A DNA stretch of 64,000 nt from Nemertoderma westbladi (taxonomy: Eukaryota; Xenacoelomorpha; Nemertodermatida; Nemertodermatidae), in the NCBI GenBank assembly GCA_032718475.1, contig JAUCBJ010007776.1:1-64000 (forward strand), in the 5' to 3' direction. This document shows positions 48,500 through 60,403 of the stretch, piece by piece. The position numbers and the translations under genes were made by a program. Position 1 is the stretch's first letter. Every line of letters begins with the position of its first letter. The notes below the pieces were generated by a model that saw only the letters and a list, made by a program, of their open reading frames with translations, made no database searches and was not told the origin of the DNA.

Positions 48500-48961
48500 C
48501 AATGTTACAGTAACCAATGTTACAGTAACCAATGTTACAGTAACCAATGTTACAGTAACCAATGTTACAGTAACCAATGTTACAGTAACCAATGTTACAG
48601 TAACCAATGTTACAGTAACCAATGTTACAGTACAGTAACCAATGTTACAGTAACCAATGTTACAGTAACCAATGTTACAGTAACCAATGTTACAGTAACC
48701 AATGTTACAGTAACCAATGTTACAGTAACCAATGTTACAGTAACCAATGTTACAGTAACCAATGTTACAGTAACCAATGTTACAGTAACCAATGTTACAG
48801 TAACCAATGTTACAGTAACCAATGTTACAGTAACCAATGTTACAGTAACCAATGTTACAGTAACCAATGTTACAGTAACCAATGTTACAGTAACCAATGT
48901 TACAGTAACCAATGTTACAGTAACCAATGTTACAATAACCAATGTTACAGTAACCAATGTT
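48500..48961 (+). repeat. 15-bp minisatellite, right part (about 31 copies)
   Basis: Continuation of the GTTACAGTAACCAAT array split by the BEL/Pao insertion, starting with the target duplication CAATG. One unit near 48632 has lost bases (GTTACAGTACAGTAACC) and one near 48934 reads TTACAATAACC. Confidence 0.95.
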
Positions 48962-49374
48962 AAATATTTGAATACAGTGTTATTATTGTTGTTGAAACAA
49001 AATTAGTTTATTTAATAAATTTGTATTTTTTATGAATTTGTAAGAATAAATATTGAAATTGAAGGTGGGATCGAAGTATTGAACTATTATTGATAGTCTT
49101 TAATTTGTTAATATGCGGTAGAACTGATAGTTTTATGTTACTATGCGGTAGAACTGATAGTTTTATGTTACGGAATTTAATTGCTAATATTGTAGATCCA
49201 CGTTTACTAAATTAATTTGCCTCTTTGTTTTCGTTTTGTAAATTTTACCAATATTGTTAGACTATTTCTAAGTAAATAATAGTAAATTACTGCTTATATT
49301 ATGTCATATTTCAGAAGGTATCACAATAAATATATTATTTAAAATAATTTATAAGTTTTATTGTTAAACTTTCA
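48962..49374. other. AT-rich spacer with one 30-bp doubling
   Basis: TATGCGGTAGAACTGATAGT repeats at 49113 and 49143 (30-bp period, two copies). Otherwise AT-rich, with no gene seen. Confidence 0.65.
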
Positions 49375-51556
49375 GTGATCCTCCCATTGGCATATTCTCT
49401 TTGAGAGATCCTTCCATTGGCCCATTCTCTTTAAGTGATCCTTCCATTGGCCTATTCTCTTTGAGCGATCCTCCCATTGGCCCATTCTCTTTAAGCGATC
49501 CTCCCATTAGCCCATTCTCTTTGAGCGATCCTCCCATTGGCATATTCTCTATGAGCGATCCTCCCATTCGCATATTCTCTTTGAGTGATCCTCCCATTAG
49601 CCCATTCTCTTTGAGAGATCCTTCCATTGGCCCATTCTCTTTAAGCGATCCTTCCATTGGCCCATTCTCTTTAAGCGATCCTCCCATTAGCCCATTCTCT
49701 TTGAGCGATCCTCCCATTGGCATATTCTCTATGAGCAATCCTCCCATTCGCATATTCTCTTTAAGCGATCCTCCCATTAGCCCATTCTCTTTGAGCGATC
49801 CTCCCATTGGCCCATTCTCTTTGAGCGATCCTCCCATTGGCCCATTCTCTTTAAGCGATCCTTCAATTGGCCCATTCTCTTTGAGCGATCCTCCCATTGG
49901 CCCATTCTCTTTGAGCGATCCTCCCATTGGCCCATTCTCTTTAAGCGATCCTTCCATTGGCCCATTCTCTTTGAGCGATCCTCCCATTGGCCCATTCTCT
50001 TTGAGCGATCCTCCCATTGGCCCATTCTCTTTAAGCGATCCTTCCATTGGCCCATTCTCTTTGAGCGATCCTCCCATTGGCCCATTCTCTTTGAGCGATC
50101 CTCCCATTGGCCCATTCTCTTTAAGCAATCCTCCCATTGGCCCATTCTCTTTGAGCGATCCTCCCATTGGCCCATTCTCTTTGAGCGATCCTCCCATTGG
50201 CCCATTCTCCTTGAGCGATCCTCCCATTGGCATATTCTCTTTAAGCGATCCTCCCATTGGCCCATTCTCTTTGAGCGATCCTCCCATTGGCCTATTCTCT
50301 TTGAGCGATTCTCCCATTGGCCCATTCTCTTTAAGCGATCCCCCCATTGGCCCATTCTCTTTGAGCGATCCTCCCATTAGCCCATTATCTTTGAGCGATC
50401 CTCCCATTGGCCCATTCTCTTTGAGCGATTCTCCCATTGGCATATTCTCTTTAAGCGATACTCCCATTGGCCCATTCTCTTTGAGCGATCCTCCCATTGG
50501 CCCATTCTCTTTGAGCGATTCTCCCATTGGCATATTCTCTTTAAGCGATCCTCCCATTGGTCCATTCTCTTCGAGCGATCCTCCCATTAGCCCATTCTCT
50601 TTAAGCAATCCTACCATTGGCATATTCTCTTTGAGCTATCCTCCCATTGGCCCAATCTCTTTGAGCGATTCTCCCATTGGCCCATTCTCTTTAAGCGATC
50701 CCCCCATTGGCCCATTCTCTTTGAGCGATCCTCCCATTGGCCCATTCTCTTTAAGCGATCCTCCCATTGGCCCATTCTCTTTGAGCGATCCTCCCATTGG
50801 CCCATTCTCCTTGAGTGATCCTCCCATTGGCATATTCTCTTTGAGTGATCCACGCATTGGCATATTCTCTTTGAGCGATCCTCCCATTGGCCCATTCTCT
50901 TTGAGCGATCCTCCCATTGGCCTATTCTCTTTTAGCGATCCTCCCATTGGCCCATTCTCTTTGAGCGATCCTCCCATTGGCCTATTCTGTTTGAGTGATC
51001 CTCCCATTGGCCTATTCTCTTTGAGCGATCCTCCCATTGGCCCATTCTCTTTGAGCGATCCTTCCATTGGCCCATTCTCTTTAAGCGATCCTCCCATTGG
51101 CCTATTCTCTTTGAGCTATTCTCCCATTGGCCCATTCTCTTTAAGCAATCCTCCCATTGGCCCATTCTCTTTGAGCGATCCTCCCATTGGCCCATTCTCT
51201 TTGAGCGATCCTCCCATTGGCCCATTCTCTTTGAGTGATCCTCCCATTAGCCCATTCTCTTTGAGCGATCCTCCCATTGGCATATTCTCTTTGAGTGATC
51301 CTCGCATTGGCATATTCTCTTTGAGTGATCCTCCCATTAGCCCATTCTCTTTGAGCGATCCTCCCATTGGCATATTCTCTTTGAGTGATCCTCGCATTGG
51401 CATATTCTCTTTGAGCGATCCTCCCATTGGCCCATTCTCCTTGAGCGATCCTCCCATTGGCATATTCTCTTTAAGCGATCCTCCCATTGGCCCATTCTCT
51501 TTGAGCGATCCTCCCATTGGCCTATTCTCTTTGAGCGATCCTCCCATTGGCCCATC
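49375..51556 (+). repeat. 30-bp minisatellite (about 73 copies)
   Basis: Units of GATCCTCCCATTGGCCCATT plus CTCTTTGAGC. Variants (CATATTC, CTTCCATT, TTAAGC, CATTAGC) recur in groups, e.g. the CGCATTGGCATATTC unit. Frames are open on both strands for up to 721 codons because 30 is divisible by 3. It stops in the middle of a unit at 51556, right where BEL/Pao Gag sequence begins. Confidence 0.96.
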
Positions 51557-51565
51557 ACCACGATA

Positions 51566-53262
51566 GCGCAGGCACTGCCGATCTGGTTACGAAGGAAGTG
51601 GAGAAAAATCGCTTTCTCCACACGGGAAAAGAAGGGTGCGGAACTGGGCCTAGAAGAGATGTCGAGCTTCCTCAACTACGAAGCCGAATTAATAACAGAT
51701 CCAGTCTATAGCGAGGATAGTTTGGGGAAGGCGCCAACGATTGAATACAACAGGCCTAAACCCGAACATAATCCGACAGACCCATTCTCGGGAGTGGGAG
51801 TCACTACCACATGCGGCCACACAGGGGACTGCTAGTCCACAGTTAGCTGGTAGTAGGGCCACACTGTGGCAGGTACAGAAAGAAAATAACACCACAAATA
51901 AACATAATCCCAACATACCCAGTAGGCCGAGTCTAGACAACCAAAACACTAAATCGGTACATATAAACCTACGCACGATATGTGAAGGACTATACAGGGA
52001 ACTCTATAATCCAGGATTCGAATGTCAATTACATCGGGACGGAACACATAAGACCATGAGTTGTAAGCACTGGCAAGCGTTGCCCAAACAAGATCGTATA
52101 GCCTACACAGATGCAAACGGACTATGTCATCGATGTGTGGTAGAAGGACACAGATCCGGAGAGTGTAGAGAAACAGCAGTTAGAGAGTCCGAGACTGGAG
52201 GCCAAACAATGGCTACAAGCACGACAGAAGAGGAGAAGAAGAGAAAAGTACTACTCGGGGTAGTACCAGTGAAGATATCAGGAGAGGGCGGTCGATCAGT
52301 AACGACATTAATGCTGGTCGACAGCGGAGCAGCCTTCACGCTGGTGGAGAACTGGGTGGCCGAAGAGATAGGGCTAAAGACGAGGCCCAATAGAATGGCG
52401 GTAACTACCGTCTCCTGGGGCGGAGCAGGATAGCAGCGATTATGGGGCGACGATTGACCCCATCCACGTCATAGAATCGATAAGTATCAACGCCAGGCGA
52501 CCAACCAACATTGAGGTCGAACAATATAGATTCCTGGACGGTATCGATTTTTCAATACCAAAGGTGGACGTTAGGAAGGTATCCATTATAGTAGGAATGG
52601 ACTGCCCAACGGCCCACGAGAGAACACAGACGGTCTTCGGCGAAGACAGGCAGCGGGACAAGACGGCGATCCTCACGCCGTTCGGATGGATGCTTAGCGG
52701 CCCAGTTAAAACCAAGATCCCATGCAGTGTGACAGAGATATCAGGGTGCATGCTACCAGGCACCGTAGACGCAGAGGACGAAGATAAGAAACCGGAGGAG
52801 TTAGTAGAGCCAAACAGGGAAGTAGAAGTAAGAGAGTGGGCGGAGGATAATGGATTTCCCAGCAAGTATCGGTATGGGGATGGAGACGAGCGGACGGCGA
52901 GATGTCCGGAGGACAACACACCGGATGAGTGTCCGGTGGAGTGTCAGGAGGACAATAGTCCGGAGGAGTGTCCGGAGGAGTGTCCGGAAGAGACGCCGGT
53001 CCGGTTGGGAGGCATACCGACAAGGGGGAAGTCGAGAAGGAAGACAGGATGGAAAGGGATAGGACTACTATTGTACCTTCTGTTTTGCCTGTTCTTTCAC
53101 TTTCTTTTCATTCTGCCGCCGGGAGATAACAAGGAGGGAGGTGGCATTTTGATGCCAGGAGACGAGATAGTTAAGAAGGCGGCAGAGAGACCCAATTTCG
53201 GGGTGGCAGAAGAGGGAGAACAAATTCCTGGTCAGTTGGAATTGGCGAAGAAAGCGTGGTGA
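51566..53262 (+). pseudogene. Second BEL/Pao Gag-protease, truncated and frameshifted
   Basis: Three overlapping frames make one broken gene. Frame A (51566-51835): LPIWLRRKW and LEEMSSFLNYEAELI, the end of the DUF1759 Gag core. Frame B (51741-52433): zinc knuckle CHRCVVEGHRSGEC and protease active site MLVDSGAAFTLV. Frame C (about 52441-53262): rest of the protease, IIVGMDCPTAHE and TAILTPFGWMLSGPV, then an acidic Cys-rich repeat (PEECPEECPEE) and a hydrophobic stretch of about 20 residues. RT, RNase H and integrase are not found. The 5' end is cut by the 30-bp minisatellite. Antisense Pro-rich frames at 52706-54107 are shadows. Confidence 0.85.
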
Positions 53263-54735
53263 AGAGTAAGAGGACGTATAGGAGGGCAGTGGGAGAGTGC
53301 CTACTGGAAGAAGGGGCACCTTAGAGTTTAGTCGTCCAATATTTTGGACTGAGGGGGGTGGGAATGAGGGCGAGACGCCCTTCCCGCAAGAAAATAATTG
53401 TTTAATTAAAAATAAATAAAAATAATTAAATAATAAATAGTTAGTAGAAGATAGTAAGGAGTTAGTAGTCAGATAGTTAGTAAGGTAGAAGAAGTAGGTT
53501 AGGTTAGAAGGCGCCGTGGTAAGGGAGTGTGGCATATTGCCATGCCATGAGTAGTAGTAGGGGGGTTGTGGGCACCGTAAGCGCCACGTAGAAGGAGAGT
53601 AGGTTAGAAGGCGGCGGGGTAAGGGAGTGTGGCATATTGCCATGCCACGAGTAGTAGTAGGGGGGTTGTGGGCACCGTAAGCGCCACGTAGAAGGAGAGT
53701 AGAGTTAGAAGGCGGCGGGGTAAGGGAGTGTGGCATATTGCCATGCCACGAGTAGTAGTAGGAGGGTTGTGGGCACCGGAAGCGCCACGTAGATAGAGGT
53801 AGTAGTGGAGGTGGAGAGTTAGAGGTAGTAGAGTAGTAGAGAGGGCACATAGGGTGCCAGGTAGTAGAGTAGTAGAGAGGGCACATAGGGTGCCGGGTAG
53901 TAGGGTAATAGAGAGGGCACATAGGGTGCCAGGTAGTAGAGTTAGAGGTAGTAGAGTAGTAGAGAGGGCACATGGGGTGCCAGGTAGTAGAGCTAGAGAG
54001 TTAGAGGTAGTAGCAGAGTAGAAGTAGTAGTAGAGTGGTTGTGGGCACCGCAAGCGCCACGTAGAGGGAAGTAGTAGTAGAATGGTTGTGGGCACCACAA
54101 GCGCCACGTAGATAAAGGTGGTAGCAGAGTTAGAGGTAGTAATAGGGTAAGAGTTAGTAGACTTAGAGGAGTCGAGTAGAGTTAGAAGTAGTAGCAGAGT
54201 AGAAGTAGTAGTAGAGTGGTTGTGGGCACCGCAAGCGCCACGTAGTAGAAGAGTTGGTAAGAATTAGAGAGAGTTAGTAGGAGTTAGTTAGTCTTAGTAG
54301 AGCTAGTTAGAGTCGGAGAGTTAGTGGAGTAGTAAGAGAGTTAGATAGTTAGCAAGTAAGTAGTAGGTAGATAGTATGATAGCATAGGGGTAGCATTAGA
54401 GATTAGGGCCTTAGGGAGTGGTAGAGAGTAGAGAGGAGTATGGAGAGAAGTTAGAGTGCGATTCAGGTGTGGGGAGAGAGTAAGAGTGGGGAGAGAGTAA
54501 GAGCGGAGTTAGAGTGAGAGATTAGAGTTAGAGTGGAGTGCTTTTAAAATTGTGTGAGAGTCCACAATTGGCCCGACACAAGACGCCAGAGGGTAGTGAC
54601 ATCATACCCATAGGGAGCGGCCTGGAAAGCTGACTCCAAGAAAATAACTCCACCCCACACCCGATAGTAGATCGAGTTTCCAGCGGAATTGTAGCGCACT
54701 TAGTGGTTGATGCTATCTTCTCACCGGGAAGATAG
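53263..54735 (+). repeat. Purine-rich tandem repeats with small hairpins, in place of pol
   Basis: Three units of about 100 bp (53505-53800) carry GTGGCATATTGCCATGCCAC, a hairpin, and GTGGGCACCGTAAGCGCCAC. Four shorter units (53820-53990) carry GGGCACATAGGGTGCC, another hairpin, within AGTAGTAGAG sequence. Both GCGCCACGTAG and AGTAGTAG modules recur to about 54250, then AG/GT-rich sequence fades out by 54560. Between the protease and the 3' LTR this occupies the place of pol. Confidence 0.75.
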
Positions 54736-54736
54736 C

Positions 54737-54747
54737 ATGGGGGGGAG
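54737..54747 (+). other. Probable polypurine tract
   Basis: ATGGGGGGGAG immediately precedes TGTGAGCG, the arrangement expected for a plus-strand primer site next to a 3' LTR. Confidence 0.6.
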
Positions 54748-57591
54748 TGTGAGCGTATTCAATTCCGCCTCACTAACCCCATAAAGTGGGCGTTAAGCAA
54801 TATTGGGAACACGAGGTTGATTACCAATATCAACCTCGTGTCACCCCAACAAAGTGGGAAGGAGAAACCCCAAAGAACATACGCACAATAGGGGTCAGGG
54901 GTTACACCCCTGAGAGAGAGAGAATAGCAGGGGCGAAGGGAAGCACTTCAGGGGAGGTAAAAGGGCGACAACAGGGTTATTAGCCAATGGGGGGAAGGCA
55001 CCGTGCAATATATACTACCAGTTGTGTTAAACTAGCGCGTCACCTATACTAACAGCAGAACTGTTGAACAGACAAATACCGGTATACTTCTCTGCCAACC
55101 TAATGAGTTCTCGCCTAACCAATAAGACACAAAGACTGCTCTACTGTTAAGTAAAGGTGATCAGGAGCGTGCTATTACTAAAATGTAGGGCTGCTAAATA
55201 CAAAACCGCTACTTACCGTTGGATGGCGCTAATCTGCCGTCCTCTAATATATTTACTAAATTTACACGGCTCCTGCAAAATCGCTTGTTCCTTTCTCTAC
55301 CGATCGCTCGACAGAGAGCTAACTGTTCGAATCTATGAGCCACGTGGGAATAACCAAAACAATAAACCCGAGTCGGCTCCCTAAGCTTACTTAAGATGAG
55401 TGCGAGAGGCCTTGCACTCAGAGTATATTCTTACGCCTAATTTTACTATTGAAATACGATAATGCCTACGTCTTTTCTAATCGCGAATACTGGGGGTTCC
55501 CTAACGGAATGTGTGAATGCGAGAATATTTAAAATAATCAAAAATGGCGCAGTACACTGTCTTTGCGTGCGTAATACCGTTCTGGGTCTAAACTCGCCTG
55601 TAGCTGGCTTTAGGCCAGCAAATTACTAGTGTGTTGCGTACTGAATAATGCGATCTAGCTTATTGCCCGCTAATGCAAATAACCGCTCAGCGTGAATAGT
55701 TTACGGTACCCTAATTATTACCTTAGCTACTCTCCGCTATGCTGCGTACTAATTCTTAATTTTACTAATCAATTACAGTCACAAATGTATAACAGCGTAC
55801 TAATTACTAAGAGTTCCAGAATGCGTAATTCTAATTTATTACACAACCGGTTTCGCTAGTAATAGCCTAAAATACCGTATTACTTTGACCTAATCAGTAA
55901 TTATTTGTTGTAAACTATGAAATAGAAATCAATCAAAGGGAAAAGGGCGCCTACCTAAGCATTTGTAATCATAGGCACACTTCAGTAACACACCAATCAG
56001 CGTCAGCAATCACAGCTCGCAATTATGCAGTTCACTACTGTGTAGTCCACAGTTGTGCAATTCACTCTTCACACTTCACACTATAATACGCGCAGGCCTC
56101 TCCCGGGTACATCTAGGCTTCCTAACTAACCCAATTCCTGCCCCCCTAATGCTAAAATAGAGACAAAACCTGGATCATCAGCCCCTTAATTACTGTACCA
56201 GCGAATGGTCTGTATGCTACAGTGCAAAGCGCCCGACCGCAACGGTGACCCCCCGCCAGCGTTGCCCGCCTTTGAATCCTCCGCACTCCCTTCGTCGCTA
56301 ACCCCCCGATGCGCCCACCGCCTACCGGCACCTTAGCCCTCCATTAAAATGAATAGCTACCGTAGCGGCGCATGCAAATCACAAAGTCTGACAGTTTCAG
56401 AAAATCCCTTAGGATTATTGCGTCGAAAAGAATTACATAGAACCATTAACAAAAGGGGTAGAAATCATAGTTCCGATTGTAATTAGCAGTAATCGTTGGG
56501 ATTGATTGAGAAACACAAGTGAGAATAGTAACACTAACGAATCATTCCAAGAAATTAATCAAAAGTAGAAAATTGCAGAAAATACGCACAAAATTGTACT
56601 CCTAAAATAGTAGCAGGATGGAATGCGAATGGTTGTGGTGTGATGTGAATGAGACTGAGATTGTGATTGTACAGCTCTACCGGCAAACCGCCAATTTATA
56701 GGTGATTTGAGTGGGGTGATGCAATCGCTCTCTCATTGGCTCTCCAATCCGCGCTAGCATTAGACCAACCTGGAAGCAGTTAGTCCAATAAGAAAGCCGG
56801 ATTGTAGCCCTATTGCCCCCAAAACCCACAAAACGTCACCATATAAGGTAATTTTGCCAGTGCTTAATTTAGCGGTACTAATAACATGATGCACAAACAT
56901 TAATTTAGCGCAATTATAGAAAATTAAGACCCGTGATAGCTAGCCCCATCAAGGCTAATAACAGCAAGCCCATATCCAGGGTCCAACTGAACTTGCTACC
57001 CTGGAACTATCTACTTATATCCTATTACAAAATTACATAGGTAGGGCTACATACTATACAAAATGGATGAATTCAAATATATGGGCGTTTCAATTTCCTT
57101 ATCTAAATGTCACTGCGCTATTATGTCTTATCTAAATAATTGTACTGCATAACGGACTAATATGTGATACTATATAATGGACTAATATATTATACTGTAT
57201 AATGGACCAATATATTATACTGTATAATGGCTAATAATGTGTACTGCATAATAACTAATATCATGTATACAGTACAACGGCTAATAATGTGGATACAGCG
57301 CCATATACCGTAACAAGTTGTGTATCATTCATTCAGTTATCTCATTCTGTTAGTCGGTTTAGTTAGGGCAGAGCGGTGACTTCTAATACCATCCACTGCC
57401 GCCATCATTCACCTATATCTTATACTGTAATAATTCAATGCTGCAATAACTGTTAACTGCAATAACTGTTGTAATTATATTATATCGTCAACAATATTAG
57501 AACTCTTAATCTGATAAACCCTTTTCACTCACACGGCGGGGACGCGTAATTGGAACAACCGGATAAATCGGGGTCGACCAATCCCGTCACA
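54748..57591 (+). repeat. Probable 3' LTR of the second BEL/Pao element (2.84 kb)
   Basis: Starts TGTGAGCG and ends CCCGTCACA, so the ends are inverted TGTGA/TCACA. The right edge is supported independently: after it the sequence GCATCTGTTTGCAGTGGTTG resumes a repeat family whose other copy (60404) has different sequence before that point. No matching 5' LTR is in the window. The length is large and a nested insertion is possible. An AT-rich imperfect tandem repeat (TATAATGGACTAATATATTA) lies at 57150-57290. No gene is seen inside. Confidence 0.55.
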
Positions 57592-58145
57592 GCATCTGTT
57601 TGCAGTGGTTGTCATGGAAACTGAAAAATAGAACAATGTAATTCGGATGCAGAATAAGTCATATAGTGGGGGTAGGGGTTAGTCCCAAGTCATAATACTA
57701 TTAACTTGTGCTTCAAATTATCATTTTATAAATTTTAACATCTGTTTAGACTTGTTGCTATGGTAACTGTATTTTCTAATTAACCTCAAACGGCTTGGAT
57801 ATGGATCTTATAGATGAGTTGCAAAACCCCAAGTTTATATATATTACAGTTTTGCTACAAATAGAGTTATCAATATAGATTTGAATGATATAGAGTTTAA
57901 TAAACTACAGTTACCATGGTAACTAAATTTCTGGAATAATTTAAGTTTCACTAAAAGTTCCAACTAGTGGTCCAGATAACACATACCCAGTTTTGTAAAA
58001 TTTTATCGTGAATAATCGAAGAATATGTTTTGAATAAAAACATATGTTTTCAGCGGTTGTCATGGTAACTGAAAAATAGAACAATGTAATTCGGATGCAG
58101 AATAAGTTATAAAGTGGGGGTAGGGGTTGGTCCCAAGTCGTAACT
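57592..58145 (+). repeat. X-box palindrome repeat, block 1
   Basis: Four 14-bp boxes: GTTGTCATGGAAAC (57608), GTTGCTATGGTAAC (57754), GTTACCATGGTAAC (57910) and GTTGTCATGGTAAC (58056), 146-156 bp apart. The sequence between boxes matches the corresponding part of 60404-60960, including GGATGCAGAATAAGTCATAT and GGGGGTAGG. The boxes fit the RFX-type X-box pattern (GTnnCCATGGnAAC). Confidence 0.8.
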
Positions 58146-59600
58146 ATACTGTTTTTGATGGTTTACAAATAATTTTTTGACGTATTTCTATTAATAAATA
58201 GAAATTGCATTATCAATTAAGTTTCCCCATTACAAATTGACAGTATTAAATATAGTAAATAATTATTCTATACAGAATACTAAATCATAGAAAGTTTGAA
58301 TTTCGCGCCCAACATTTTTAAAAAGGGACATGTCACTTTGTCATTCAGTCATTCGTCAGTTTTAATTATTAAGAATTATCTTTTGTGTTTTTCGTACTTA
58401 AGCAGACCAGCAGACTGATAACTGCAGTACTGCACCTGCACAACTGCACAACATCAACAACAATTTCTCATTTACCATTAATTATAATTATACCTGTTTA
58501 TCATAAATCTGTTATTGACTGTCTGACTGATTCAATTAAATTGTCCGCCTACAATCTGAAAACGGACAATTTTCAACATATGGCAGTAGGCCTATGGAAA
58601 TAACATACAGGATAATGGAGTAGTTTTACCGGGAGCGATCTGCCGGCGATTCCACAGGCGAGAGGGTATGAGATGAAGCAAAATCCGGCCAGTATACCGG
58701 TATAACAGTATAATGAACAGGGAAGTATAGCCTATCGCCCATTGGTAGGCCTGCAACACTACACTGGAAGGGGTTCAAAATTAAGCGAGGAACACTGGGG
58801 TTGATTTGGGGCAGGGGGGTGGGGTGAAATACAGAAATATTCCTTCGACGGCTGAGACGGTTATATGCTGAATAAGTAGGCCCTAGGATTTTTTTGATTT
58901 AATTAGTACATTTTGGATTAAAGATCGTATTACCGCATTAGATTATTGACCAGCCCAGCCCATTTCCAACCATTCCTAGTTTTGGGAGGGAATTGACAGT
59001 AAAAAATAGGTGCTTCGATTCTACATTTTCATTTGGGATTATTTGGGGGACTAACAATTCTGATTATATATATTTCTATCACTAGGCCGACTTTCGATTT
59101 TGGGGATCATTCACTGTCACACGGTGGGCTGGTTACCTATTTGATCATCCATAATAGACAGACTCCGCCCTTTTGGTAGTTTTGGTTGGTTCATTGGAAG
59201 TATTACAGTTTTGGAGAAGCCAAAATGACATTATTTGGAAATGGGACCTGCGTAAAAGCGGCTTATAGCCGATAATTAACGGAACTCGGCTGTCAGATTT
59301 CAATTTATATTTATTACAAAATTTGTCCTATAATATATTGAAAGTACTACGCTAAATCTAGATTACAATATAGCAAATTTAGCTAGACTCAGTCATGTGA
59401 TATTTAAATGTGGGTATCACCTTTTTGCCTTAATTAGCAGCAACATTTAGAACATTTCAGAAATATTAGTTTTGCCTTGGAGCGGGTGGTTTATTCAAAC
59501 GCTGTAGGATATTAGTAAGCAATCTATCTGAGTCAATTCGAATCAGTAGTCGGCTTACATTTCGTTGTTCAGTGTTTTTTGAGCACAGAACGCAACAATA
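58146..59600. other. Spacer, no gene seen
   Basis: About 1.45 kb of mixed sequence without a reading frame, repeat or RNA gene that I can support. Confidence 0.55.
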
Positions 59601-60050
59601 ACACCTTGCCCTTAGGCCTCAAATTAACATTTTATAAATTTTAACATCTGTTTATCCCGGTTGCCAAGGTAACTGGATTTTCTATTTAACCTCAATCGTC
59701 TCTGCTATGGACCTTATAGTTGAGTTGAGAAACCCCAAGTTTATATCTATTATAGTTTTCCTACAAATAGAGTTATAAATATTGACTTGAAATACATAGA
59801 CTTTTTTTGAAGTCCGTTGCCATGGAAACCAGATTTTTCCTGGATATGAGACCCAGCACAAAAGATGCGCCTCGACGAGTAGTATATACATGCAAAATTT
59901 CAGGGTACTTTTAAAGGCTAGTTTTTTCACCGGTCAAAAAAACCAAATCTGCCTCATACAAGTAAAATAGCCCACTATGAATAGACCATCTCAGCTAAGG
60001 AAAATCTTTCTTAGCGAAAGTAGTTGATTTTCCTTAGCTTCGTGGACCCT
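59601..60050 (+). repeat. X-box palindrome repeat, block 2
   Basis: Boxes GTTGCCAAGGTAAC (59660) and GTTGCCATGGAAAC (59816), 156 bp apart. Followed by the hairpin at 59993-60039. The whole block is a close copy of 60960-61410. Confidence 0.8.
59993..60039. repeat. Hairpin AGCTAAGGAAAATC / GATTTTCCTTAGCT
   Basis: Perfect 14-bp arms (59993-60006 and 60026-60039) with a loop that contains TTTCTTAGCGAAA. ATTTTCCTTAGCTTCGTGG (60027-60045) also faces its exact complement at 60171-60189, so the right arm has two possible partners. Repeated at 61355-61401. Confidence 0.85.
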
Positions 60051-60148
60051 AAATCTCGGCTGCATGGCCTGTATTAAAGGACGCCTTGAGCTATAGCATC
60101 CGCAGTTGATAACCCTTTTTTATACGCAAATTGAAATGTACTAGAAAG

Positions 60149-60189
60149 GCATTTCCTAAAGGAAATGCAACCACGAAGCTAAGGAAAAT
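60149..60189. repeat. Palindrome and inverted partner
   Basis: GCATTTCCTAAAGGAAATGC (60149-60168) is a palindrome with 9-bp arms. It is followed directly by CCACGAAGCTAAGGAAAAT, the inverse of 60027-60045. Confidence 0.75.
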
Positions 60190-60403
60190 TAAACAAAGGG
60201 CCACAATTTGGTTTGTTGCTTAGCCTAGTTTAGTAGCATTTGCCAATAAATAACTTCTATTCCCATGGAAACTAGAATTCTCTGGAACTGTTGGTTTTAC
60301 CTTTGAAAAAAGATTCAGTCCATATTGTGGTTCAGATAACACATACCACGTTTCAGAAAATATTGTAGTTTATGTCCAACTACCGATTTTCTATCATAAT
60401 GCA

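Noticed and set aside
49364-51566. 419- and 721-codon frames in the 30-bp array
   Set aside because: Same artefact of a period divisible by 3; open on both strands at the same time.
52706-54107. Pro-rich minus-strand frames
   Set aside because: Antisense of the broken protease gene and of purine-rich tandem repeats.
58385-58603. 72-codon frame
   Set aside because: No similarity or composition bias that suggests coding; isolated.
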